DNA from: Candidatus Omnitrophota bacterium
GTDB taxonomy: Bacteria; Omnitrophota; Omnitrophia; Omnitrophales; JACROU01
NCBI GenBank assembly: GCA_029261035.1
Contig: JAJDCD010000016.1
Location: 1 to 39,214, forward strand
DNA length: 39,214 nucleotides
Direction of reading: 5' to 3'
In this document: piece after piece, positions 28,374 to 38,800 of the stretch
Position numbering within the stretch: the first letter of the stretch is position 1
Layout of the letters: each line of letters opens with the position of its first letter
The notes under the pieces: model-generated
Seen by the model: the letters and a program-made list of their open reading frames with translations, nothing else
The model's database searches: none
Told to the model about the DNA's origin: nothing
Translations under genes and position numbers: made by a program

Positions 28374-28967
28374 ATGGGAAGAGGGCCAAGAAACTTATAT
28401 CCAGGAGCTTATTACCACGTATACAATCGTGGAGTAAATAAGCAAAAAATAGTATTTGATAATGAAGATAAAAACCTATTTATCCAACTTTTGTGTAAAT
28501 CTATAAGAGAATATGATGCAAATCTAATTTCCTTCTGTCTTATGGATAACCATTTCCATTTATTTCTACAAACAAAGCTTCCAAATCTTAGTAATGCAAT
28601 GTGGTTCTTTTCTTCCCGTTTTGCCTATTTGATTAATGAAAAATACAATCGAGTCGGTCCGCTTTTTCAAGGAAGGTTCAAATCACGTGATGTTCAGGAA
28701 GAACTCTATGGGAAAGTATTACTTAGATATATACATAATAATCCATGCGATGCACATATAGTTTCAGCAGCTGATCAATACAAATGGTCTAGTTTTAATT
28801 GTTATTCTGATAAAAATTTAAGTTGGGATTTTATAGACACAAGAAATGGGTTTTTATTTTTTGATAAAAATCCACAAAGAGCAAAAATGGATTTTATGGA
28901 ATTTCATGCACAACACCCTTCTATAAATTTAGATGCCAGATTGAGAAACATGCGTTGTTCTCTCTAA
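28374..28967 (+). CDS. REP-associated tyrosine transposase (RAYT, Y1/HUH family)
   Basis: This 197-residue protein belongs to the IS200-like Y1 transposase superfamily. It has N-terminal YHVYNRGVNKQKIVFD, the metal-binding HxH at residues 60-62 in MDNHFHLFLQ, GPLFQGRFKS near 95-104, and YGKVLLRYIHNNP with Tyr112 as the probable catalytic tyrosine. It ends the family core with YKWSSF. These motifs are intact, so the enzyme could be active. Family knowledge: RAYTs nick and move short REP hairpins. The inverted 48-bp repeats on both sides are the likely substrate. It is the only plus-strand gene and sits between the tpsB pair and the pilus promoter. The leader is extremely AT-rich and no Shine-Dalgarno site is visible before ATG 28374. 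Confidence 0.9.
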   Translation: MGRGPRNLYPGAYYHVYNRGVNKQKIVFDNEDKNLFIQLLCKSIREYDANLISFCLMDNHFHLFLQTKLPNLSNAMWFFSSRFAYLINEKYNRVGPLFQGRFKSRDVQEELYGKVLLRYIHNNPCDAHIVSAADQYKWSSFNCYSDKNLSWDFIDTRNGFLFFDKNPQRAKMDFMEFHAQHPSINLDARLRNMRCSL

Positions 28968-28987
28968 AATTAATAGATTAATTCAAT

Positions 28988-29035
28988 GGCCTGGCACTTT
29001 GCTACAATTTTGTGGTGAAAGGCCTGGCACTTTGG
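28988..29035 (-). repeat. Right 48-bp inverted repeat of the RAYT element
   Basis: This is the reverse complement of 28256-28303 with one mismatch. It holds two GGCCTGGCAC cores (28988-28997 and 29021-29030). It ends 14 bp from the stop codon of the TpsB gene at 29050. Confidence 0.9.
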
Positions 29036-29049
29036 AGGGGTATGAAGGT

Positions 29050-30768
29050 CTAGATGTCCATGCGGATGGTGAAGTGGAGTCTGGAGTGATCTGATTCTGT
29101 GAGGGGTTCGTTTCCTAGGGCATGTGCAAAAATGAGGTCAAGGAACATGTATTTGTAGAGTCTCATTCTAAGGCCTGCGCCTGCTCCCAATAGAAAGCGG
29201 GACCGCACTTCAAATTGAGAAGGGCCTTTTAAGCGACCATAAGCTGCATCCAAAACAGATAATAGCTGCATACGATCTTTTATCACCGTATTCGTAAATG
29301 GAAAAGTTAAATTTTTAGGAATAAAAAAGGCAGGCATCACATACTCAATAGAAGCTAATACGCCTTGGTCTGCCAAATAGTCCCCTTCAGGATAACCTCG
29401 AACTGTATTTGCTCCTCCTAAATAAAATTGCTCTTGTGGAAATAACTTTCCTTTTGATAATTGAAATTCTAAATCAATGTTTGCTTGAGTCCCAAAAGGC
29501 ATAATCTGACTTCGAGATATAGAACCATTGAATCTAGCTAAATTAGGTTCAGCGCCTCTCCTTCCCGAAAATGGATTATTTACCCCCGAAGCACCAAACC
29601 CCTGAATCCCAAAAGACAACTCTCCATTGAGTCGTGTCACACCATAACGGTCTTGAACCGTTCCTTCAATGGAAGGTCTCAAAATTCGAAGTCTATCTCT
29701 ACGACTAGTACCAATAACACTTGTGGTTACGTTATCTTTAAAATCAAACACAGCTTGCGCATGAGAGGTAATGCGTTCATTCTCAAATAGAAGCTGTCTT
29801 AATGTGAGGGAGTATGTTTTAGAAATTCCCTGAATATCCGATCCCTTAGAGGCTCTCTTAGGGGCCACCGAAGAATAACTAAAACTAGGAATTAATTGCG
29901 TTCCAAAAGGACCAATAGGAATTAAATATTGGGCATAGACCACTCCAAAATCTTTACCAAATACAGTCCCCGTTTGTAAGGTACTATCAGGGATAATAAA
30001 GTTCGTATGGCGCGCATTGAAACCTATCCGTTTTCTTCCCGTGGATCGAACTCCTTGTTGATCAAATTGAAAACCCGCATGCAATGGGAATCTATCTTGT
30101 ACTTTTAAATAAATATCGGTGGATCCTGTATCTTCTCCTGGTCTCATAATGGCCTGAACCGATCGATCTGGGTTCTCATTCATCCTCCGAACACTTACCG
30201 CTAACTGCTCATATTTTAAATTCTCTCCTTCTTTTAAACGTGAATATCTTCGGATAGACTTTTCAGAAAACCACTTATTTCCTTCAATAATCGTTTTTCC
30301 TACTTTACCTTCAACAACTTGAATAAGCAGCTTCTGATCTTTAACTTTTTGAGGCGGAACATAACAAATCGCGGTAACAAAACCTTTGGTACGATATATG
30401 TTCTGGATCTCTGAGGCTAAATCATTAGCTTCGCTCAGCTTAATTTCTTTTCCTTCATAATTGGAAATCAAAACAACCAAATCAGAAGTAGGAATTGCTT
30501 CATTTCCTGCAATCTCAATAGAATCTACATAAAAACTTATATCTTGGTCAACGGCAGCTTGTTGAGGACGTTCAGGTTCAACGATTTGAGGACGTTCAGG
30601 ACGGGAAAGTAATTGTTTCCTTGCGTCTCGATTTACTTGGGATTCAATCGTTGCTGCATCAGCGCTAGCAGGGGGTTCAATTACTTGTTGAGCAAAAGCT
30701 GCATTGCTAAATAAGAATAAGCTTAAGCTTAAGAAGAAAAAAACCTGTTTAAAAAATTTAGACAACAT
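29050..30768 (-). CDS. TpsB outer-membrane transporter (ShlB/FhaC family), second of tandem pair
   Basis: The protein has 572 residues with a signal peptide (1-26, cleavage AFA/QQ). A proline-rich linker of about 50 residues follows. POTRA domain 1 (about 79-152) starts FYVDSIEIAGNEAIP and contains YRTKGFVTAICYVPPQ. POTRA 2 follows with EGNKWFSEKSIRRY. The rest is a beta-barrel containing the family signature TVRGYPEGDYLADQG, the conserved VRGY loop, and it ends in a strand finishing LHFTIRMDI. The TpsB function is to recognise the TPS domain of a TpsA in the periplasm and export it. It lies 57 bp after the paralogous gene at 30826, so the two are probably co-transcribed. The cognate TpsA may be either giant protein of this window. 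This cannot be decided from sequence. Confidence 0.92.
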   Translation of the reverse strand: MLSKFFKQVFFFLSLSLFLFSNAAFAQQVIEPPASADAATIESQVNRDARKQLLSRPERPQIVEPERPQQAAVDQDISFYVDSIEIAGNEAIPTSDLVVLISNYEGKEIKLSEANDLASEIQNIYRTKGFVTAICYVPPQKVKDQKLLIQVVEGKVGKTIIEGNKWFSEKSIRRYSRLKEGENLKYEQLAVSVRRMNENPDRSVQAIMRPGEDTGSTDIYLKVQDRFPLHAGFQFDQQGVRSTGRKRIGFNARHTNFIIPDSTLQTGTVFGKDFGVVYAQYLIPIGPFGTQLIPSFSYSSVAPKRASKGSDIQGISKTYSLTLRQLLFENERITSHAQAVFDFKDNVTTSVIGTSRRDRLRILRPSIEGTVQDRYGVTRLNGELSFGIQGFGASGVNNPFSGRRGAEPNLARFNGSISRSQIMPFGTQANIDLEFQLSKGKLFPQEQFYLGGANTVRGYPEGDYLADQGVLASIEYVMPAFFIPKNLTFPFTNTVIKDRMQLLSVLDAAYGRLKGPSQFEVRSRFLLGAGAGLRMRLYKYMFLDLIFAHALGNEPLTESDHSRLHFTIRMDI

Positions 30769-30825
30769 GAGTTTCCACTCTTTTGTATAAGTAATTAATA
30801 TAATAATTCTTCAGGTAAACTCAAT

Positions 30826-32544
30826 TTAAAAGTCTGAAGTCAAAGTAAAGTGGAGACGAAATTGATCTCCTTCATTAGGAACTGCTCCGATGGCTTGAGC
30901 AAAGTAAACCCGTGCAGAAACATGATTGAAGAGATTCATCAGAACTCCACCGCCAGCACCTGCAAGGAATTTATTGTCGCGCTCTCCATTGAGTGGGCTT
31001 TGCAACCAAGCTCTGCCTGTATCAAAAAACCCTACTAATTGAAATGTATCTCTTAAATTGATTTGATGTCCAAAAATTGAAATAGGTTTCTTAGGAAAAA
31101 AGTAAGTTGGTATTCTTAACTCAGCAGATCCAATAAATCCATAATCCCCCAAATAGTCTCCTTCAGGATACCCTCTAACCGTTTCCATCCCACCAATCCT
31201 AAATTGTTCTGAAGAGACTAATCGATCTGGAGAAACTTGTGCTGAACCTTTTAAAATCAAAATTTGGTCCCACCATAATCTTTGAAAACGAATAGCCCCT
31301 ATGCTGTAGGCAAAAAACTGCCCTCCCGTTTGAGCTCTACTCGCATTTTCATCCTTTTTATCTGATGCTCCTAAAATAGAACTAAAACCAAAACTTACTT
31401 CATTAGTCAATATCGTTCTACCCCACTGATCATATTGAGTAATATTTGGACCAAAACGAAGAACTCTTAATTGATCAAGGGAATCTTCTCGAGCTAATAT
31501 TCGAGTTCGACTTTTAGATATATCTACACCAAAATTCATCGATCCTTCAAAACGAGAAGTAACAAATAAAGGAATGCTTAACGTAGGGTTAATTGTTGTA
31601 GACCCACCAAGAATCTCTAATGGTTCTAGCGATTTCCCCAAAGATAATTGCACATGACTAAAATTTAAACCCGCTTCCCAACCCTTAGAATTGATTGGAA
31701 CATTATAAGAAGCAGAAATTCCTACCAAGCCTAAACTGTTAGACAACAAAACACGTGAAACCAATCGATCATTAAGTGTTAAAAAATTATTATGCGTCAA
31801 AATAATATTTTGACGATTACGCCCCGAGAATTTCGTTCCCAAATTATCAAATTGATGCCCAACATGAATAGGAAACTTATCTTCAATCTTCACAATGATA
31901 TCTGTAGATTCTTCAATTTCACTGGGTGCTAAAACAGATCTTGCTGAAAGATCAGGATTCCGATTCAAACGAAGTAAACTCCGTTCAAGATCTTGAGCAC
32001 GTAAAACCTGTTGAGACTTCATCCCAACTAAACGTTTAATTGAATATTCTTTAAACCACTTTTGTCCCTCTACTTGAATTTCTCCTACCTTCCCTTCTAA
32101 TATTTTTATTTTAACGATACCTTCTTCTATTTTTTGAGGAGGGATATAAGCTTGACTGGTTACGTAACCTTTACTTCGATATAAAGCGGTTATTTGTTTG
32201 GCACATTCACTGATCTCTGAAAGTAAAATATTTCGATTCTGAAAATCTTGAGTTATCTCTAAAATTTCTTCTCTCGAGACAACCGTATTTCCTTCAATTT
32301 CAATTTCTTTAATAAAAATTTCTTTTTTAGGAAGTTCGATCCCATCCTCTTCTTGAAGGGGCTCGTCAATATCAACTTTTGCACGTGGTTTTGGAATATC
32401 AGGCATTCTTTGACGGCTAATTGCTTTTGCTTCTGCGGATACATCTGCAGAAATATTAGGAGGAGGTATTTGTTGAGCAAACCCACTTGGAATACCTAAA
32501 GAATAGAAAAATGTAAGTAGAACTAAAGCATATATATATTTCAT
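30826..32544 (-). CDS. TpsB outer-membrane transporter (ShlB/FhaC family), first of tandem pair
   Basis: I choose ATG 32544 (572 residues) rather than the in-frame GTG at 32553. The ATG follows a GTGGA-like ribosome site and directly starts the signal peptide MKYIYALVLLTFFYSLGIP (cleavage GFA/QQ). Two POTRA domains follow a charged, proline-containing linker: the first has IEIEGNTVVSREEI and YRSKGYVTSQAYIPPQ, the second EGQKWFKEYSIKRL. The C-terminal barrel carries TVRGYPEGDYLGDYG and ends LHFTLTSDF. It is a clear paralogue of the gene at 29050 along its whole length, indicating an old tandem duplication. It follows the second TpsA gene on the same strand after about 280 bp, the usual tpsA-tpsB order. 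Export of that TpsA is the simplest role. Confidence 0.92.
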   Translation of the reverse strand: MKYIYALVLLTFFYSLGIPSGFAQQIPPPNISADVSAEAKAISRQRMPDIPKPRAKVDIDEPLQEEDGIELPKKEIFIKEIEIEGNTVVSREEILEITQDFQNRNILLSEISECAKQITALYRSKGYVTSQAYIPPQKIEEGIVKIKILEGKVGEIQVEGQKWFKEYSIKRLVGMKSQQVLRAQDLERSLLRLNRNPDLSARSVLAPSEIEESTDIIVKIEDKFPIHVGHQFDNLGTKFSGRNRQNIILTHNNFLTLNDRLVSRVLLSNSLGLVGISASYNVPINSKGWEAGLNFSHVQLSLGKSLEPLEILGGSTTINPTLSIPLFVTSRFEGSMNFGVDISKSRTRILAREDSLDQLRVLRFGPNITQYDQWGRTILTNEVSFGFSSILGASDKKDENASRAQTGGQFFAYSIGAIRFQRLWWDQILILKGSAQVSPDRLVSSEQFRIGGMETVRGYPEGDYLGDYGFIGSAELRIPTYFFPKKPISIFGHQINLRDTFQLVGFFDTGRAWLQSPLNGERDNKFLAGAGGGVLMNLFNHVSARVYFAQAIGAVPNEGDQFRLHFTLTSDF

Positions 32545-32553
32545 GTTATCCAC

Positions 32554-32822
32554 AGGTTTTTAGCAATGAGTTTAAACAAAGTAAGTGAATGTATACTGTA
32601 TCGACTAAATATTATTCTTTTTTTACCCTTAATTTACAATAAGAAAATTATTATAGGAACATCTACTACCTATATACCCGTAAATTGATAACAATAATTT
32701 AAGAGAAAAGCTCACCAAACAAATTATATTCCATAAGATCCTTCTCTTCGCTCAGGATGACAAGCATTCACCCTATATCAAAACGAATAAATTGTCATTG
32801 CGAAGCATCAGGATGACAAGGT
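32554..32822. other. Intergenic region between the second tpsA and the tpsB pair
   Basis: This AT-rich gap has no intrinsic terminator that I can see, so read-through from tpsA into tpsB is possible. A TATAAT on the minus strand (32650-32655) is a weak promoter candidate lacking a -35 box. The part next to tpsA holds the dispersed-repeat-like motifs listed separately. No small gene is evident. Confidence 0.5.
32736..32820. repeat. Pair of dispersed-repeat-like motifs ending in CAGGATGACAAG
   Basis: TCAGGATGACAAG occurs at 32752-32764 and again at 32808-32820. The first copy is preceded by AGATCCTTCTCTTCGC. The second sits in TTGTCAT...ATGACAA, a 7-bp inverted repeat (32792-32819) that begins TGTCATTGCGAAGC. 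Sequences of this GTCATTGCGA / CTTCGCTCAGGATGACA kind are common intergenic repeats in many bacterial genomes. Identification as such is from memory of the pattern and was not searched. Confidence 0.5.
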
Positions 32823-35800
32823 TTATGCTTTGGATGAAGCTTCAGGAGTTCCGTTGATTTGTTCAAAGTAGAAGTTGAAATCGTACGTTCCTGCAGATGG
32901 ATTATATTCAAAGATATGTTTCACTATAAAATATTTGTCGTCTGGCGTTTTAAATAGGCTTGATGCCAACCTCAAACGACGATCTAGTTTATGTAACATA
33001 TTTTCAACAATAAGATTGTTAGCAAAGAGTCCAAATTTATTATAGTTCTTCACCTTAACAATATCTGAAAAATTAAGTCCTGAACCCTTTTGATCTTTTG
33101 CTGTTAAAGAAGAGGCTCCAAAGTTCATCGTATAAGAAATTGTAAGATCTAAATCTTTTTGTTGATCATCAGAAAAAAGTAAAGACAAATCAAAAGTAAA
33201 CTGCATAAAGTCTCCACCTTCAATAAACCCTGTATCGGAGTCTACTAGAATCTTTTCAGCCAATAGAGAATCAGCCAAAGCTCCATAACGTCCTACATTT
33301 TCAAGCTTAAAGAAATCCCCTTCTCCTAAACCTAAAATACTTATTAAATTTAGAGGGGATGATAATAGCTGAAGAGCTTGATCCCCCTGAAGAAGTAAAT
33401 CTTCAAACCAAGCATCCAAATCAATCAACGATTTACCAAATGGGATTCCATCATTTTCAAAACTTTCTAAGGCAGTAAAAAGTCCTGCTAAAATATCTTC
33501 AGAAAGAGCAAATGGAGGAAGAACAGAACTTGATGCTACAGGAAGTGGGAATAACAATATTCCATTGAAGTAAACTTCTCCACCGTAAGGAAGAGATAAT
33601 GCTAATGTGTTCGTTGGAGTAACCGTTCCATTCACATTAACAGAAATTCCAGCAGCATTAACACCTGGAGCAAACACGGTTAAAGAACCCCCAATCACAT
33701 TAACATCTACAGAAGTTGCTGCCCCACCCACAAGACCACCACTAATCGTTCCTAATGCTCCTGTTGCAGTTAATGTAGAATTTCCATTCGCAGTAAAGTT
33801 ATTTGCTGCTCCATTGTTATCAATAATAGATGAGCCGTCCGTTGCAGAAACATCAAAACTACCACCCGTAGCTGTAATCGTTGTTACCGTAATATCTCCA
33901 GCACCATTAAAGGTTACATTCCCCGCACCCGTATTAATATTCTGAATATCAACAGCACCTGTTTGATTAATTGCAATATTTCCTGTTGTTGTCGTAGCAG
34001 TCAATACATTTACGGCTGTTTCAAGAGCTCCTGGGTTACCAATAGCTGTTGCTGCAGTTAGAACCAAAACGTTAGCCGTAATATCTACAGTTCCATCTGT
34101 TCCTATTTCTTCAATACGTTCAGCAGAAGTAATTGTCACGTTACCAGTCGTATTTACAATATCTACATTCACATCTCCAGAACCTGTTGTAGTCAACATA
34201 ATGTCTGCACCTGGAACACTGGCATCAACCTCTGTTGCATTCAAAGCACCATTATTTGATGTCAAATCAATATTTCCGGTATCCGTTGCTTGAGCTGCAT
34301 TAACGTTCATACCCCCTTCTGAAGTAGATGTTAGAGAATTCCATGTTTCAGCAGAAGCATAAGTAATCACACCGTTTGTTGCGTTCGCCGTTAAGTCCAC
34401 ATCGCTTACTGTTCCACCAAAAAGAACGCCTCCAGTTCCAATTGTAAGAGCTCCCATTTGATTTAATGTAATATCTCCACCATCCGCATTAACAGCCAAA
34501 CTACCTCCTGCTGTTTGTTCTATACCAGCATTGGTAGCTGTTAAATTAATATTTGCAGCATTAAGATCTGCAGTACCATATTCAATCCCTCCAACACCTG
34601 TTGTGCTCCAATCTAAAGTGTTAGCCCCTTGCACATTAATTGTTCCTGTTCCTGTAGCATCAATCGTTCCGGTAATCGTATTGTTTGTAGTAAAATTTCC
34701 ACCATCCACATTTAATGTTCCGCTAACATTAAGGTCTACTGAGTTTGAATCTTGAATATCTAATCCATTGGTGTTCGCATTCAACGTTGTCGCTGTTAAA
34801 GTAACTCCAGCACCTTCAGCATCAATGGTACTAGCGAGTGTAATTGTGTCATTCGCCTGTAAGGTCACTCCCGTTCCTGTTAAACTTCCAATAATTACAT
34901 TTGCTCCACCTGCATTCGCTGTTACGGTGACAGCCCCCGTAGCCGTTAACGTATTCGTGCCGGCTGCAATATTTCCTGTAGTTGCTTGCAAAGTTATCAC
35001 TCCGTTATCCGCTGTTTGAGAATTACTAACAACAACTCCTGTTCCACCCGTTACAGCAAGACTATTTAAATTAAATCCATCCGCTATAGTAATCTGTCCT
35101 GCACTCGTACCAGATAAATCAATATGGGTTATGGTGCCTCCTAATAAAACCCCTCCAGTTCCAATAGTAAAATCGGGAGTTTGGTTCAACAAGACATCTC
35201 CTCCATCTGCATTAACAGCTAAACTTCCGCCAACACCTTGTGAAATTGTAGCTCCGACATTCGTTGTATTTAATGTGATACTTGAAGCATTAAGGTCTGC
35301 ATTACCATAGCTAATTCCTCCAGCACCACTCGTGCTCCAATTTAAACTATTCGCTCCTTGTACATTAACTGTTCCTGTCCCTGTAGCATCAATTGTTCCA
35401 GTAACTGCATTATTGGCTGTAAAATCACCACCATCTACATTTAACGTTCCGCTAATATTAAGGTCTACTGAGTTTGAATCTTGAATATCTAATCCATTGG
35501 TATTTGCATTCAAAGTTGTTGCTGTTAGCGCAACAGCGCCACCTTCAGCATCAATGGTGCTAGACAATGTAATTGTATCTGTTGCATTTACAGTCACACT
35601 ACTTCCTGTCATGCTGCCTAAGGTAATGTCAGCAGCAGCTGTTCCATCTATTGCTGTAACCGTTACAGACCCTGTAGCAACTAAGTTGTTAGCTCCACCA
35701 GCAATCGCTCCATTTGTTGCTGCAATATTAATATTTCCGTTGTCTGCAGATTGTCCACCACTTAACACAATTCCATTTTGACCCGTAGTGATCAATGCAT

Positions 35801-38800
35801 TCCAAACACTTGTACTTAAGTAAGTAACAACTCCGCCCGTTGAGAAAACACCCAAATCAATATCCGCAATGTTCCCACCAAATCCAATTCCTCCAGCCCC
35901 AATCGTAATACTTCCAGCTTGCGTTAACGTTACATCCCCGCCATCCCCATCCACTTCTAATGTTCCTGTAGCTGTTTGAGTAATAGATCCCGCACTTGCT
36001 GTCAAAATAATATTTGCTGCATTAAGATCTGCATTACCATAGGTAATACCACCAGCACCACTCGTGTTCCAATTCAAGTCATTCGTTCCCAAAACATTAA
36101 TGGTAGTTGATCCCGTTGCATCAATCGTTCCTGTAACTGAATTATTAACTGTAAAACTTCCTCCATTTACATTCGTGGTACCAATATTAAGGTCTACGCT
36201 ATTAGAATCTTGTATATCTAACCCACTAGCTGTTGCATTCAATGTTGTCGCTGTCAACGCAACAGCTCCTCCTTCTGCATCTAATATGCTAGAAAGGTTA
36301 ATCTCATTGTTAGCGCTTACGGTGATTCCATTTCCAGTTAAACTTCCTAAGGTTACATCACTTCCTGCTGAGTTCGCATTCACGATAACAGAGCCAGCTC
36401 CAACCAAATTATTATTGCCTGCATTTATATTTCCTGTTGTTGCTGTAACACTGATATTACCTGTATCCGTTGTTTGGGTTCCACTAATAACAACCCCTGT
36501 TTGTCCTGTAGATGTAAGTGAGTTTAAGTTTTGAGCTCCTGTTATTGTCACAAGCCCAGCTGTTGAGTTTGCAGTTAAATCTATATCCGCACTTGTTCCC
36601 CCGAGAAGAACTCCACCAGCACCTAACGTCAGTGCTGCTGATGTATTTAAGGCAATATCTCCACCATTTGCATTTACACTCAAACTTCCACCAACTCCTT
36701 GCTGGACACTTCCAGCTGTTGTGGTTAAATTAATATTTCCTGCATTAACATCTACGTTTCCATAGGTAATTCCTCCAGCACCACTCGTTTGCGCTGTAAA
36801 GTTATTAGCACCTACTACATTTACTGCTGTTGATCCTGTTAAGTCAATTGTTCCGGTGATTGCATTATTAATCGTATAGTCTCCACCGTTTACATTCGTA
36901 GTACCAATATTAAGATCCACTGAGTTTGAATCTTGAATATCTAATCCGCTCGTTGTTGCATTCAGTGTGGTAGCTGTTAAATTAACAAACCCACCTTGAG
37001 CATCTAAAGTACTTGATAATGTAATCGTATCATTTGCAGTTACTGTAATTCCATTACCTGTTAAACTACCTGCTGTAACATTTCCACCCAGGCTATTAGC
37101 AATTAAGGACAAAGAACCTATAGAAGTAAAATTGTTGCTGCCTGCATTTATATTTCCAGCAGTTGATTCAAGGAATAGATTTCCAGTTACATTTATTCCG
37201 ACATTAATATTAAGGTTATTTGCTACTTGCAATGTAATTACATCACCACTTACATTTTCATCCACGGTTAAATCTGCTGTTGAATTAATTTCAACATCAC
37301 CCGTTCCAGCATCAACCCCATCCAATCCTCCAACTCCACCTATAATCAAACTTCCTGTATTATCAATAAATACTCCACCCGTATTCGTGCTGGCTTCAAG
37401 GTTACTTAAAACAGTTTCAATAGGATTAATCAGCGTACCTATTCCTGTATCTGATATAAAACTAGCCCCACTCGCTGTAAGGTTATTTGTAGCTCCATTA
37501 TCATCCACAACACTTCCGTTAGTAGCTTCTAAATTAATAGTATCTGGAGCGTTGATCACACCCAAATTAATATCTGCTGTATCTGCTGTAAGGTTGACAT
37601 CATTTCCAGCACCGGTAACAAGAACATCTACAACTTGGATTCCACCACCAGAAGAAAAATTAAACGTTCCATCCACAACATCAATATCTTGTAATATTAA
37701 TTCATTTGATTCGGATATATGAACATCCCCAGAAGTACTCGAATTTAAATTTAACGTATCTGCAGAAATTTGAAATGGATTAATTAATGTTCCAAGACCT
37801 GAAACAACATTTACAGTTAAATCTGTTGCTGAAACATCAACAGATGCTGTGCCCCCCGTTACCGTTCCGAGTTGAGCCGTTAAACTTACTGCTAATGTTG
37901 AATCGATTCTTGCATTTCCACTAAACGCTATAGCATCCGTTGCTATACTTGCCGAGTTAACCGTAGCAACATCATTAAATGTTGTCGTACCAGAACCATC
38001 CACCTGAGTTAAAGCTCCTACCAAGTTGACAGTCTCCAAATTCACATTTCCGGCATTGCTGATAGTAAGAAATTCTAACGCTACCAAACCACCAACAGCA
38101 GAATTAAAAGTAATAGAGCTAATTCCTATATCTAAAGTAAGCCCTTCATCTGCTCCTCCTGCCGTTCCATCAATAGTGTCTGAAAAAGAAACCACTCCAT
38201 CTGTTACATCGTTGGTATCCACAACTACATCAGCACCTAAAACCACAGGGCCATTTACAGTAACATTTCCACCGTCTGTCGTTAGATTGGCATTCAAATT
38301 AACTGAACCATCCGTTGCATCTAAAATAAGTTCTGATTGATTTGTTGTATTAAGAGCACCACTCACGGTGATACTTCCACCTACTTGTGGGGATTGTATA
38401 GTTACATCTGAATCAAAAGTTACCGTGTTTACGGTAACAGCACCATCTCCATCTGTTCGACCTATCGTAATAGAATTAAAGATGCCCATTGCTGCCAAAT
38501 CTGTAAGGGTAATGTCTAAAGGAGCTCCTGAATCAGCTGCTCCGCCCACAACTACCGCTTGTGAAGCTGTCGCTGGCTGTAACGTAATAGTTGTTCCTGT
38601 AACGGTATCAACTCCACCTAAGAAGTCAATTTCTCCTCCAATAAATATTGAATCCCCACCCCCATTTACATCTCCGTTATATTCTTGTAACCCTGTGCTT
38701 GTCATATCCATATCTGTTGCCGTAACATCACTGTTTGCTGTAAAAGTTGTAGAGTCTACAGTTAACGTAGTACCCACAATTAATTCATCATCAAAAAGAA

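Larger units (their letters stand above)
28256..29035 (+). mobile_element. RAYT element bounded by REP-like inverted repeats
   Basis: A unit of about 780 bp made of the transposase gene and its two inverted 48-bp arms. I see no obvious target-site duplication. Y1 transposases usually make none. The near identity of the arms suggests recent movement or active maintenance. Confidence 0.75.

Noticed and set aside
28374-28967. A standard IS200/IS605 element
   Set aside because: The protein has the longer RAYT layout (GPLFQGRF, YIHNNP, YKWSSF), and its flanking double-core inverted repeats fit REP sequences rather than IS200/IS605 ends.
32259-32486. A 75-codon minus-strand open frame inside the first tpsB
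   Set aside because: It overlaps the POTRA-coding region in another frame, is K/L-rich low-complexity sequence and has no support.
32545-32553. GTG start for the first TpsB at 32553
   Set aside because: No ribosome site precedes it and it only adds MDN before a complete signal peptide that starts at ATG 32544.
34270-37160. CRISPR-like or intergenic repeat array
   Set aside because: The repeats are about 727 bp, in frame and coding. No short direct repeats with unique spacers occur anywhere in the window.
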